In this document: positions 44,412-53,380 of the stretch, one piece after another
Layout: each line of letters opens with the position of its first letter
How positions within the stretch are numbered: the first letter of the stretch is position 1
Source: JBALVT01 sp045110675
Lineage (GTDB): Bacteria; Pseudomonadota; Gammaproteobacteria; Pseudomonadales; Halieaceae
Length of the DNA stretch: 64,000 bases
Assembly (NCBI GenBank): GCA_045110675.1
Contig: JBGCGJ010000065.1
Location: 26,323-90,322, forward strand
Reading direction: 5' to 3'
Program-made: the position numbers and the translations under genes
The notes under the pieces: generated by a model
What the model was told of the DNA's origin: nothing
The model's input: only the letters and a program-made list of their open reading frames with translations
Databases searched by the model: none

Positions 44412-46859
44412 TTATTCGGAAACCGTCTCACGGCGAATTTCCTGGGCATCGCGGTCCGCTTCGCAGAACGGCATATCTATCCAGCCACCATTGGCATACA
44501 GCTGCGTACTGTCAGCGTAGTGATCCGACGCCGGGTCTGTGGACTGTGAGTAGGTCAGCATGGCATAGGCATCGGGACAATCAGTCTCATCCCAGGTCAC
44601 CGCCTGCATATAGCTATTCCCATGGCGAATGGCTGAGTAGCCCTCACCCGGGACTAGGCTGGAGGTAATAACACTGAACATCATGCTACTCGAACCGCCG
44701 TGGATGGGATAACGCACACCATTCTTTTCATCGAACTGAACGTCGCCCCAAGGTCGGTCCATGGGTATACCCGCATCAACCAGCACCGCTACGGCATCGG
44801 CGAGAGACTGTTTGATAGCCTCAGCTACTGCCGCGTCTGACTCGTTCAAATCTCTGGGCGTGTTCACCGGGTCGATGGCATCAAAGGGAATGGCCCAGAG
44901 GTTTTCGGTTGTGCGCATCAATTGCCAGAACTCCCAAAAAACATGCGCCCCGACACTGTCGACCAGATGTCGAGTATCCCAGGCTGCGAGCACTGAGCAG
45001 GCTTGGGCGACAGTGGCAGTGTCAGAGCTATAGGGGCTCCAGTCCGTAACCGCTTGGCAAACGCCCACTACATCTTCGATTACCTGCTCCGCAGTATAGT
45101 TGCGCGCTCCGTATGACATCTGTCGAACATTATCGACGTTGAACCCAGGGTCACCCAGGCCATCTGTTCCCGCCAGTCGCTCCTCTGCCTGGGCAAAAGT
45201 AGCGCGAGTGCGCAGGGTCTGTTCTACCTCTTCCTCACCCACCACAGGTGAAAAACCGGTCAATAAGTTTCTGGGATTGGAAAGCCAGTAGCTATCGTTG
45301 GCGTTAGCGCCGTACTCGCGCGTTTCCAGCTTCGGCAGACTATCGTAGCCGAATATTCCTTCGGTGGTCGCCTCATCATTACCCCACTCACAATCTGAGT
45401 CGCTGCCATCGAGGGTGGTAAAACCATTGTCCGTCAACAAGGTCTGCAGTGTCCCGCGAATACAGCTGCCATACTGGGCCAGCGAGACGTTGGGAGTCAC
45501 TGAGATATCACCATAAAAAGCATTGCCATCACGTCCGGCGGCAATTGTGTTCACCCAGGGAATACCGATGGGACGCAAAGCTTCTTTGAACTCATCCATA
45601 TCTGCCGCCTGACCCATGCGGACCCACTGCTCCAAGCCGCGCAAATTATCCAGGTTGGCATCCCGATAAGTCAGCAAAGTGCCAACCGCATTGGGCCAGC
45701 CATCAAGTAGTGGTGAGACAGTCCCCAGGTTCACGATAGGACCAAAATGCGATAAGTAAAACGTATGCTCCACGGTCTCGATACTGCCGTCGGCCTGCAT
45801 TTGCTCAGCGCTTACCGTGCGCGGCTCAAGTGCCCTGATCTCCCCGTCAAAAAGATATTCCATGTTGTTGTCTGGGTTCAGAGTCAGCTCATAAAATGTA
45901 AAACGCGTAGCCGTACTCACCGTGTGGGACCAGGCCACATTCTCAGAAAAACCGATAACCGGTGCGGGCAATCCCGCCAGTGCCGCACCCATCACGTTGT
46001 ACTCATCACCCATGGTCAGATGCGCCATAAAAAATCGCTCTGCGCCCTGCCAGGGAAAGTGAGGATTGCCGAACAACACACCCGCATTACCCTGGGAAGC
46101 TTCTTCGCCCACGGCGTAGGCATTACTCCCTAACTCCCAGCCCTCTGGCATGCCCAGTTCTCTAGACAACTTTACCCCGTCTATAGACGCCAGCATTTTT
46201 TGAATGTTCTGTGGCGAACTGAGTCGCGCCATAGCATCCTGTGGCTGCGCAGCAACAGCGAAATTCGCCAGCGGACCGGAACTACCTCGCAAGATCGACT
46301 TGTGGACAGCACGCACTATATCGCGCATATCTACTTCGCGAACCCAAGGTGCGTCTCGGCAACCTTCCTCACCTTCGGCGAGCTGGTCAACACCCGTCTC
46401 CTCAAGATAGCGATTTAAGCCCGCTGCGTAGCCCTCGAGCATATCGATTACAAACTCGGCGAGATCCTCATTAATTAAACGATCTATACGCTCTTCATCG
46501 TTGAACAACTTGTAAATAAGATCCGCATTGATATTGCCCTCATCTCCAAAATATCGCGCCGACTCCCCATTGGAGCGCACATACTCCTTCATAATCACGC
46601 AGTAGTTTTGCTGCGCATAGGCATAGGCGTTGCCGTAACCCAGGCTCCCCCAGTCATCTGCGGTGATATGAGGTATACCAAACTCCGTCCAAACGATATC
46701 AGCGGAATAGGTGATTTGTGGCTCAACAGGTGGAGGCTCAACCACCGCCGACCTTCTGTCAGAAGAGTCTGAGCAGGCAATCAGTATCGCGCTAATAAAA
46801 AGGCTCAACAGCACGCGCATTTTTTTATTGGGGTAACTTTCAGCCGTAGATTTACTCAT
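44412..46859 (-). CDS. Penicillin/AHL acylase family lipoprotein (Ntn hydrolase), paralog
   Basis: Second S45-family acylase, 815 aa, expected to mature at Ser245 (ELGSNAYAVG). The lipobox LIAC gives lipid-modified Cys29, followed by CSDSSDRRSAVVEPP, almost the same as in the 41819 copy; the rest is diverged. NPHFPWQGAERFF and ENVAWSHTVST match the family. The ATG at 46859 follows CAGGAT; more upstream codons lack a site. The two genes are convergent, 70 bases apart, so they are an old tandem-inverted duplication. Substrate unknown. Confidence 0.9.
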   Translation of the reverse strand: MSKSTAESYPNKKMRVLLSLFISAILIACSDSSDRRSAVVEPPPVEPQITYSADIVWTEFGIPHITADDWGSLGYGNAYAYAQQNYCVIMKEYVRSNGESARYFGDEGNINADLIYKLFNDEERIDRLINEDLAEFVIDMLEGYAAGLNRYLEETGVDQLAEGEEGCRDAPWVREVDMRDIVRAVHKSILRGSSGPLANFAVAAQPQDAMARLSSPQNIQKMLASIDGVKLSRELGMPEGWELGSNAYAVGEEASQGNAGVLFGNPHFPWQGAERFFMAHLTMGDEYNVMGAALAGLPAPVIGFSENVAWSHTVSTATRFTFYELTLNPDNNMEYLFDGEIRALEPRTVSAEQMQADGSIETVEHTFYLSHFGPIVNLGTVSPLLDGWPNAVGTLLTYRDANLDNLRGLEQWVRMGQAADMDEFKEALRPIGIPWVNTIAAGRDGNAFYGDISVTPNVSLAQYGSCIRGTLQTLLTDNGFTTLDGSDSDCEWGNDEATTEGIFGYDSLPKLETREYGANANDSYWLSNPRNLLTGFSPVVGEEEVEQTLRTRATFAQAEERLAGTDGLGDPGFNVDNVRQMSYGARNYTAEQVIEDVVGVCQAVTDWSPYSSDTATVAQACSVLAAWDTRHLVDSVGAHVFWEFWQLMRTTENLWAIPFDAIDPVNTPRDLNESDAAVAEAIKQSLADAVAVLVDAGIPMDRPWGDVQFDEKNGVRYPIHGGSSSMMFSVITSSLVPGEGYSAIRHGNSYMQAVTWDETDCPDAYAMLTYSQSTDPASDHYADSTQLYANGGWIDMPFCEADRDAQEIRRETVSE

Positions 46860-47013
46860 GGGTCTATCCTGAAATAAGTTTTTTGTGATGGCGATCATAC
46901 AATGCAAACTAATAAACTCGCAGCATTTAGTGAAAGTTGAGTATATACGAGATTTTCCTTACTATTGATATCGCCCTTACCGGCAGACATTATGGTCATG
47001 GAAAGGATGTTTG

Positions 47014-47442
47014 ATGGAAATCGCGGTTATTGTAATTCTGCTGGCCCTGGTAGTGGGCGTTTTTTTAAAAACGCGCGGGGGACCGAAACAGCCCGCCAAA
47101 CCAGTCAGCAAAAGCAAATCCAAGAAGTCCTCCACGAACTCAGAGGCGCTATCGAGCGCATCAAAATCCTACAAAGCCGTAACCATTGGCCCGGGGCCGA
47201 ACGCTTGCGAGGCAGTACTCTCCTTTGACGGCAAGCGTTTTCTGTCGGGAGACGCCCCCATATTGCCACTCACCGATTGTGGTTCCTCGACCTGCACTTG
47301 CAAGTATGTGCACCACGAAGATCGACGGGATACTAGCGAAGACCGACGCCAGCCCTTTTCAATGCGAACGGATTTACACGGCTCTGGCGGTGAAGAGGAA
47401 AGACGCCAAAGAGCGGGTAGACGCGGGCCTGATAAAATCTGA
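47014..47442 (+). CDS. Small membrane protein with cysteine-rich cytosolic domain, 142 aa
   Basis: Conserved-hypothetical-type protein. An N-terminal transmembrane helix (MEIAVIVILLALVVGVFL) is followed by a basic linker, then a domain ACEAVLSFDGKRFLSGDAPI and DCGSSTCTCKYVHHEDRRD. The Cys-x2-to-4-Cys-x-Cys and His-His-x-Asp pattern suggests a metal-binding site. I recall similar proteins widely in gammaproteobacteria, with no known function. The ATG at 47014 follows AAGGA; a TTG one codon earlier is possible. Confidence 0.7.
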   Translation: MEIAVIVILLALVVGVFLKTRGGPKQPAKPVSKSKSKKSSTNSEALSSASKSYKAVTIGPGPNACEAVLSFDGKRFLSGDAPILPLTDCGSSTCTCKYVHHEDRRDTSEDRRQPFSMRTDLHGSGGEEERRQRAGRRGPDKI

Positions 47443-47480
47443 AAGACTCGGGAATGATGAAGAAGCGGTCGTTCGAAGCG

Positions 47481-47870
47481 TTACCCAATAACAGCGAACA
47501 GCAGAATAACCACTACAAAGAACCCCACCACTTTATAGATTCCCTGTTTCGTCAGACCGGGCTTTCGCTCGCGTTTCTCCTCCATGATTAGTTTAGCCAT
47601 CAGGGCATCAACGTCGCCACTGCCCAAACGCTCGGCCTTGGGGAGCGGCTGACCAGAGGATCCCACCGAAGAGCTGATCGAAATAGTCGCCCTCGCTGCC
47701 GCCGCTTGAACCGCGGCCTTCGATGCTACATCCTGAGCCTGAACCGCTTCTAGCAACGCAACGAGTTCAGCACGATCGGCCTCGGGGATATTTCGAATAG
47801 CGCTAATATCTCCTGCACCAAGCCGGTAGGTCGCCCCATTAATGACAAAGGTAATAGCACTTGAATTCAT
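47481..47870 (-). CDS. Hypothetical tail-anchored membrane protein, 129 aa
   Basis: I do not recognise a family. The N-terminal 45 residues (TFVINGATYRLGAGDISAIR) look like a small folded domain, an alanine/serine-rich linker follows, and a C-terminal transmembrane helix (YKVVGFFVVVILLFAVIG) ends the protein, as in tail-anchored proteins. It is convergent with the gene at 47014 with 38 bases between. Confidence 0.6.
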   Translation of the reverse strand: MNSSAITFVINGATYRLGAGDISAIRNIPEADRAELVALLEAVQAQDVASKAAVQAAAARATISISSSVGSSGQPLPKAERLGSGDVDALMAKLIMEEKRERKPGLTKQGIYKVVGFFVVVILLFAVIG

Positions 47871-47966
47871 AAGTATTTTCGTAGTCGCTTTGAATATCTA
47901 TTCGGAAAAACTGTTTTCACACGAGCCGACTCTAGCACACCACCCCAATCGGTTCCCCTTTCAACT

Positions 47967-48422
47967 TTAGCTGGCGGGCGTTCTAAGACGATCGAGAATA
48001 ACCGGGCCGCTGCCCTCCAAGCCTAGTTTGTCCTCAGCGTTGTAGATGGGGCAGTTTTTCATCGATAAACATCCGCAGCCTATACACCCAGTCAGTGAAT
48101 CACGTAGTCTTTCAAGATAAGCAATGCGGCCATTTAGCTCCTCTCGCCAGCGGGTCGAGAGCTTCTCCCAATCTCTGGCTGTGGGGGTGCGCTGGTCGGG
48201 CAATGACGCGAAGGCATTCTTAATGGCTTCCAAACTAATCCCCATTTTTTGGGCAGCCTTAATCACCGATATACGGCGCAACACATCCGCCTTGTAGCGT
48301 CGTTGGTTTCCCGCATTGCGCCAACTTTGGATCAATCCCTTTTGTTCGTAAAAATGCAGAGTGCTCACTTTAACACCACAGCGCTGTGCGACTTTCCCTA
48401 CTGTCCAGTTGGATTCTTTCAC
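47967..48422 (-). CDS. soxR: Redox-sensitive MerR-family regulator SoxR
   Basis: SoxR of 151 aa. N-terminal MerR winged helix (WTVGKVAQRCGVKVSTLHFY), a dimerisation helix, and the [2Fe-2S] motif CIGCGCLSMKNCPIY with Cys113, 116, 118 and 124, exactly the spacing of the known sensor. It is activated by redox-cycling compounds or superoxide. It is divergent from the VOC gene; the gap carries a perfect 18-base SoxR site at 48475. Confidence 0.96.
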   Translation of the reverse strand: MKESNWTVGKVAQRCGVKVSTLHFYEQKGLIQSWRNAGNQRRYKADVLRRISVIKAAQKMGISLEAIKNAFASLPDQRTPTARDWEKLSTRWREELNGRIAYLERLRDSLTGCIGCGCLSMKNCPIYNAEDKLGLEGSGPVILDRLRTPAS

Positions 48423-48470
48423 GCCTAAAACCTCGATTTCAGCTATTCAAAACTATAGTTAAAAAAAAGC

Positions 48471-48501
48471 TTTACCTCAAGTTAACTTGAGGTATTAACA
48501 T
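48471..48501 (+). promoter_or_regulatory. SoxR-type promoter with 19-base spacer
   Basis: TTTACC (48471-48476) and TAACAT (48496-48501) are separated by 19 bases, the long spacer typical of MerR-activated promoters. The SoxR palindrome occupies the spacer. Reads rightward into the VOC gene at 48543. Confidence 0.7.
48475..48492. promoter_or_regulatory. SoxR binding site
   Basis: CCTCAAGTTAACTTGAGG is a perfect 18-base palindrome and, as I recall it, matches the known enterobacterial SoxR site exactly. It lies between soxR and the VOC gene. Confidence 0.93.
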
Positions 48502-48542
48502 TGGTATCCAAGTAATCACTATACTTAATTGAGGAGAGAAAA

Positions 48543-48971
48543 ATGTTTCATATCGAGCACTTAAATCTGGTTGTACGCGACATTCCAGAGACTTTGAAAT
48601 TCTATCAGGCGGCTTTTCCGCATTGGCGTGTGCGAGAATCCGGTGACAGCGAGTGGTCCGGCAAAGCTCGCACCTGGCTTCACTTTGGCGATGATTATCA
48701 ATACCTGACCCTAAATGACAACGGTGTTGGAGAAAACAGAGATTTGAGTGGTCATCAAACCGGGCTGGCTCACTTCGCCTTTGTAACCGATGACATAAAC
48801 GCAGTTATAAAACGCCTTGGAGATGCGGGCTTCTCCGTCGCAAAAGACGGCGCCGACGAGCCCTACCGGAAAAACGTTTACTTTATTGACCCCAGTGGTT
48901 TTGAAGTGGAGTTTGTCGAGTACTTAAGTGATATACCCGACCAACGGAATTTTACCCAAGCGATCAGCTAA
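48543..48971 (+). CDS. VOC superfamily (glyoxalase/bleomycin-resistance-like) protein
   Basis: Vicinal-oxygen-chelate protein of 142 aa with repeated beta-alpha-beta-beta-beta units: MFHIEHLNLVVRDIPETLKF opens the first unit and GLAHFAFVTDDINAVIKRL the second, ending FEVEFVEYLSD. Metal ligands are plausibly His6, the His of LAHFAF and the Glu in FEVEF. It is directly downstream of the SoxR-type promoter, so it is probably induced by redox-cycling agents, perhaps to bind or modify them. Confidence 0.85.
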   Translation: MFHIEHLNLVVRDIPETLKFYQAAFPHWRVRESGDSEWSGKARTWLHFGDDYQYLTLNDNGVGENRDLSGHQTGLAHFAFVTDDINAVIKRLGDAGFSVAKDGADEPYRKNVYFIDPSGFEVEFVEYLSDIPDQRNFTQAIS

Positions 48972-49016
48972 CAAGGCGCTGTGGAGCGCAGCGGGACACT
49001 ATTGAGGATTAGCACC

Positions 49017-49547
49017 ATGAAAATTTTAACTTTTGCAGCCAGCAACAGCAAAAAATCCATCAACAAAACACTGGCAGCTTACGCTGCGAGTCAAATTGAC
49101 AATGCAGAGGTAGAACTTGTGGATATCAATGACTACGAAATGCCACTGTTCAGCGTGGACCGGGAACAGGAACTGGGAAGCCCTCAAGAGGCGAAGAATT
49201 TCTTCCAGAAAATAGGCGCAGCGGATGCAATCATTATCTCCTTTGCCGAACACAACGGTAGCTACACCGCCGCGTACAAAAATCTGTTTGACTGGGTTTC
49301 TAGAATAGAGACCAAGGTATTTCAACAAAAGCCGGTAGTCTACCTGTCAACATCACCGGGACCAGGAGGTGCAAGCAATGTGCTTGCGAGCGCCGTGCAA
49401 TCGGCGCCACACTTTGGCGCCGATCTGAAATCCAGCCTCAGCGTTCCCAGCTTCTACGACAACTTCGATGGGGATAACAACAGGATCACCAACAGTGACA
49501 TTCAAATCGATCTCGAGCGAGCGTTAGGAACGCTAATTTCCGCATAG
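49017..49547 (+). CDS. NADPH-dependent FMN reductase family protein
   Basis: Flavodoxin-fold reductase of 176 aa. MKILTFAASNSKKSINKTLA holds the FMN-phosphate loop, and FAEHNGSYTAAYKNLFDW is the second FMN-binding segment of the family. It reduces quinones or flavins with NAD(P)H. The start at 49017 follows GAGGATTAGC; an upstream in-frame ATG has no site. It lies 45 bases after the VOC gene in the SoxR-controlled transcript, which fits defence against redox-active compounds. Confidence 0.87.
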   Translation: MKILTFAASNSKKSINKTLAAYAASQIDNAEVELVDINDYEMPLFSVDREQELGSPQEAKNFFQKIGAADAIIISFAEHNGSYTAAYKNLFDWVSRIETKVFQQKPVVYLSTSPGPGGASNVLASAVQSAPHFGADLKSSLSVPSFYDNFDGDNNRITNSDIQIDLERALGTLISA

Positions 49548-49623
49548 AACAACAGCCAACAGGCTCGACGAGTGCAGCAAAATCCGGCAACATCGTGCCC
49601 TGACTTTTTCAACAGGATAATCG

Positions 49624-50580
49624 ATGCGCACGCTGGATTTCGAAGTTCTACAACAGGCCTTAAACTGGTGTCAAAGTGGCCAGTCGCCGTGGCTGTGTAC
49701 GATCGTCCATTCCGAAGGATCAGCGCCGCGGCCGGTTGGCTCAATGCTATGTGCCCTGGCGAGTGGGATTCAAATTGGCTCTGTTTCCGGGGGTTGCGTA
49801 GAAGAGGACTTGTTGGAACGACTGCACGCCGGTGAGTTCAACGAGCAATCCACACAAGTCATCGAATATGGGGTTAGCGCCGAGGAGAACGAACGTCTTG
49901 GTCTACCCTGTGGCGGTCGCCTACACCTGCTGCTACAACGGCTGAGCCATGTCGATGAGTCCTGGTTGGCGGGAATTCTCAAAGCGCTGGAGGATCGACG
50001 CTGCATTGAACGGGAACTGAAGATCGCCAGCGGCGAAACACGACTAACACGTGTCGAGCATTTCACCCCGCTTATTTCTGACGCGCAACACTTACGACAG
50101 TGTTTTGGTCCACGTATGCGAATGTTGCTGGTGGGCGCAGGACAGCTTGCACAAAATCTAGCGGAGCTCGCCTTAGCGATGGACTACGAAGTCATAGTCA
50201 CCGACACCCGGCCCAACGTCATTTCCCAGTGGGATGGCCCTGAGGTACCACTATTGCAGGGTATGCCCGATGACATTGTACGAGAAAGAGCAAGTGACAA
50301 GTTTTCCATTGTGATCACTCTCACCCACGACCCACGCATTGATGACATGGCGTTGATGGAAGCTCTTACAACCGATGCCTGGTATATCGGCGCACTAGGA
50401 TCCCTGCGCACCACTGAAAAACGCCTCGAGCGCTTAGCTCAACTGGATCTAAGCGAAGCGCAAATCGCCAGACTTCACGCTCCGGTGGGTTTGGACATCG
50501 GTAGTAAAACACCGATTGAAATCGCCGTTGCCATTATGGCGCAACTGACCCAGCAGCGCCGCAGATCAACTCGCCAATGA
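49624..50580 (+). CDS. XdhC/CoxI family protein
   Basis: XdhC-type maturation factor of 318 aa. N-terminal VHSEGSAPRPVGSMLC and SVSGGCVEEDLLERL are the XdhC/CoxI signature, and the C-terminal Rossmann domain has LLVGAGQLAQNLAELA. Family members insert sulfurated molybdenum cofactor into xanthine-dehydrogenase-type enzymes. No molybdenum hydroxylase gene is visible in the window, so its client must be elsewhere. Its end overlaps the convergent acyl-CoA dehydrogenase by 15 bases. Confidence 0.87.
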   Translation: MRTLDFEVLQQALNWCQSGQSPWLCTIVHSEGSAPRPVGSMLCALASGIQIGSVSGGCVEEDLLERLHAGEFNEQSTQVIEYGVSAEENERLGLPCGGRLHLLLQRLSHVDESWLAGILKALEDRRCIERELKIASGETRLTRVEHFTPLISDAQHLRQCFGPRMRMLLVGAGQLAQNLAELALAMDYEVIVTDTRPNVISQWDGPEVPLLQGMPDDIVRERASDKFSIVITLTHDPRIDDMALMEALTTDAWYIGALGSLRTTEKRLERLAQLDLSEAQIARLHAPVGLDIGSKTPIEIAVAIMAQLTQQRRRSTRQ

Positions 50581-51780
50581 GCGAATCGTCAGCTTACCCA
50601 ACTGGGACATGTGCACTTCGTCCGGACCATCCGCGATACGACAAAACCGCGCTGTCGTGAATACCGTAGGTATCAAGGTATCCTGACAGACCCCTGCTCC
50701 TCCAAACACCTGCATGGCCCGATCAGCAACCGTTTGACACATTTGCGGCGCGACAATTTTTAGCATCGATATATAGGGCAAAGCGGCCTTAACGCCCTCC
50801 CTATCCATGATTTCAGCTGCCTGAAGAGTCAGCAAACGGCACTGCTCAATGTCGCAGCGACTGCGGGCAATCTCATGCTGAACACTGGTTTTTTTGCTTA
50901 ACTTTTCACCAAAGGCAACCCGTTGCTCAGCGCGCTCACACATCAGCTCAAGGCAGCGCTGAGCCATACCGACAAACATCATGGCGTACTGAAAACGACC
51001 TGGCCCGAGACGACCCTGGGCTATTTCAAAACCACAGCCCTCGCCTTTGATCATGTTCGTCGCCGGTACTCGGACATTTTCAAACAACAACTCGGCTTCC
51101 CCACCCGGAGAATGCTCACCGCCAAATACGCGCAGTTCACGCACCAGGGTAACGCCGGGTGCATCTCGAGGTACTAAAATGGTTGAGTGTTGTCGATGTC
51201 GCTCGGCATCTGGGTTGGATTTGCCCATCACCAACATAACTTTGCAGCGAGGGTTGATGGCACCCGTAGTCCACCACTTGCGTCCATTGAGGACATACTC
51301 ATCCCCATCGCGCTTGATCTCCAATTCCATATTCGTGGCATCAGACGATGCAACTTGGGGCTCAGTCATCGCGTAAGAAGAACGTATTTCTCCAGCCAGC
51401 AACGGGTTTAACCACTGTTCTTGCTGCGCTGCCGTTCCGTATTTCGCCAGTACCTCCATATTGCCACGATCCGGGGCATTGCAATTGAACACCGGCTGCG
51501 CCCAGGTGACCTTGCTCATGGTTTCAAAAATCGTAGCGATCTCTACGTTGGTGAGCCCTGGGCTCCAGGGTTCGTACTCAGCCGGCAAAAACAGATTCCA
51601 AAACCCCTGTTCTTTGGCTTTCTCTCGCAAGCCGTCAAACCACTCTGGAACCTGCCAACGATTATTCTGGTCCACAGTGAACTCTTCCCAATCGTGCTCG
51701 CGAGGATAAATGTGTTCTTGCATAAACGCTTCTACTTTGGCGTTTAACTCGACGACTCGCTCAGTTAATTCAAAACCCAT
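50566..51780 (-). CDS. Acyl-CoA dehydrogenase (ACAD10/11-like)
   Basis: FAD acyl-CoA dehydrogenase of 404 aa. The mid-region reads YAMTEPQVASSDATNMEL and the C-terminus TARFCRIADGPDEVHMSQLG, the ADGPDEVH motif being the mark of the ACAD10/11-like group (reported for long-chain or 4-hydroxyacyl-CoA substrates). The ATG at 51780 starts MGFELTERVVELN; the one at 51789 lies directly on the AGGA site, so the later one fits better. Stands alone on the minus strand. Confidence 0.9.
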   Translation of the reverse strand: MGFELTERVVELNAKVEAFMQEHIYPREHDWEEFTVDQNNRWQVPEWFDGLREKAKEQGFWNLFLPAEYEPWSPGLTNVEIATIFETMSKVTWAQPVFNCNAPDRGNMEVLAKYGTAAQQEQWLNPLLAGEIRSSYAMTEPQVASSDATNMELEIKRDGDEYVLNGRKWWTTGAINPRCKVMLVMGKSNPDAERHRQHSTILVPRDAPGVTLVRELRVFGGEHSPGGEAELLFENVRVPATNMIKGEGCGFEIAQGRLGPGRFQYAMMFVGMAQRCLELMCERAEQRVAFGEKLSKKTSVQHEIARSRCDIEQCRLLTLQAAEIMDREGVKAALPYISMLKIVAPQMCQTVADRAMQVFGGAGVCQDTLIPTVFTTARFCRIADGPDEVHMSQLGKLTIRSLAS

Positions 51781-51875
51781 AACTCTCATTCCTGTGTAAA
51801 ATATGTTCTAAAAAATTTCCGCACAATCTGTGTTTCACCGCGACGGAAAAAACATCCTGCTGCAAGCCTCAAAGA

Positions 51876-53285
51876 CTAGAGGTGTTCATACTGCCCCAAA
51901 AGCTCGTCGAGCTTGTGACTGATGCGAGACTGAAGTCGTATCATCTCTAACTTGGGCCATGTGCAGCGCTCTCCCGAATCGATCAACCGACGCATCGGCT
52001 TTTCACCTGGGAATGTCAAAAGTTTGAGCGGGTTAAAGTACTTGTAGTCAGGCAAAATATTGATATCGCCCACATAGTCCTGATTCACAATTGAACGGAG
52101 CAACGCTCCACTGCGCGTCAGTGCCCCACCCTTCTTACCGGGTCGATCCGCTATCAGTGTGATTGCATTAAACCACTCTCGCGCAGAGCGACGTCCGGCC
52201 TCGGTTAAAATACCCAGAGTATTCTGCTTGCGATGGCCGTCGGTAACAAAGGGAATCACATGAGGATTGGTTTGGCTGACCACGTAATGGTTCACCCCGT
52301 AAAGACGAGCCAGCCGCTTGGCGGGTAAATCGTCGCTCACAGATCCATCCACCCATTTTCGCGAGGGAAGATAATCCTGACGCTCGCCTCGGCTGTCCAT
52401 AGCTTGCAAGGTCACCGGGGGAAAAATCCCCGGAACAGCCGCCGAGGCCATCACAGCGCTGCGAATAAGGACATTGGGCGAGGTGGTGGCATTTAAGAGA
52501 CGAGAGGTCTGATGAGTCTCGGCCGGAGCGATGGAGACATTCATCGCTCTACCGGTTTTTGCAAACGCCTGCTGGAAGGTTAAGTCAGGAATAAACTCCG
52601 CGATCGACTTCTCCAGCTCAGATACCGGCGCAACAGACATGGAATCGCCCGACTGAGGAATCCGCTCGAGAAAATATTCCGGGCTCATTAAGGTTTCCAA
52701 TTCCCGGTCGGAGTGCGTGGACACAATGCTACCAACCAGCGCCCCGCCACTTGAGCCAGATAAAATGGTGGGTAACAACTCAGCTTCGGCAAGGGCTCTG
52801 ATCACACCGACATGGAAAAACAGCAGCGAGCCCGACCCGCTCATCATAAAGGCAGAACGACCAAAACAATGGCTGGCACGTCGGAAAAAATCCAGCTTTT
52901 CCTCATCGCTTACTTCACCGCTGGTGTCATTGGCTATAACGTCGAGGGTGTCGACGATATCTTCGATATAATTTTCGATTAAGTGTTTGGTCCCGGATAG
53001 GGCGTGTCCATACAAGCCAGCTTTACCCATTCCCCCCATATTTCCATGGATGCCTTCGTTGAGCGTGTACAGCAAGCCTCTGATATCGTGTCGAGCTTTT
53101 AGGCTTTGCAATCGGTCCAAACGAATTCGAATCGACACATAGTCATACTGAGCCGTTGCGTCTCGCGCCCGCCAGCGATCCAGACCATTGGCTCTATCAT
53201 AATCCAGCGCTGCGGCCCTCCACTCCTGGTAACTACCCGCTTGTTTAAGCGCGCGTTTAAGCCTCAAATTGGAATTAATCAACAT
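51876..53285 (-). CDS. Patatin-like phospholipase with DUF3336 N-terminal domain
   Basis: Lipase-type acylhydrolase of 469 aa. The N-terminal 120 residues are the DUF3336 domain found in TGL/patatin lipases. The patatin domain has SGSGSLLFFHVGVIRAL (oxyanion loop), the nucleophile elbow GSSGG with Ser179 and the second dyad member Asp313 in DGSVSDDLP. It probably hydrolyses phospho- or neutral lipids. Both catalytic residues are intact. Confidence 0.9.
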   Translation of the reverse strand: MLINSNLRLKRALKQAGSYQEWRAAALDYDRANGLDRWRARDATAQYDYVSIRIRLDRLQSLKARHDIRGLLYTLNEGIHGNMGGMGKAGLYGHALSGTKHLIENYIEDIVDTLDVIANDTSGEVSDEEKLDFFRRASHCFGRSAFMMSGSGSLLFFHVGVIRALAEAELLPTILSGSSGGALVGSIVSTHSDRELETLMSPEYFLERIPQSGDSMSVAPVSELEKSIAEFIPDLTFQQAFAKTGRAMNVSIAPAETHQTSRLLNATTSPNVLIRSAVMASAAVPGIFPPVTLQAMDSRGERQDYLPSRKWVDGSVSDDLPAKRLARLYGVNHYVVSQTNPHVIPFVTDGHRKQNTLGILTEAGRRSAREWFNAITLIADRPGKKGGALTRSGALLRSIVNQDYVGDINILPDYKYFNPLKLLTFPGEKPMRRLIDSGERCTWPKLEMIRLQSRISHKLDELLGQYEHL

Positions 53286-53327
53286 TGTGTAATGCCTGTA
53301 AAAAAGTGACGCTATTTAACGTCAAGA

Positions 53328-53349
53328 CAGGGCTCGCAGTCGAGCCCTG
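53328..53349 (-). terminator. Strong stem-loop downstream of the haloalkane dehalogenase gene
   Basis: CAGGGCTCG-CAGT-CGAGCCCTG is a perfect 9-base stem with 4-base loop, 32 bases after the dehalogenase stop on the minus strand. The following minus-strand sequence (TCTTGACG) has no real T run, so it may be an attenuator or a weak terminator. Confidence 0.45.
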
Positions 53350-53380
53350 AAACTGCTGGCTTTGCTGTAGACGAGAACCG

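Noticed and set aside
46939..46951. GAGTATATACGAG before the second acylase as a third TetR-type dyad
   Set aside because: Only the central GTATATAC is symmetrical and the arms do not match the 41758 or 59394 sites well.
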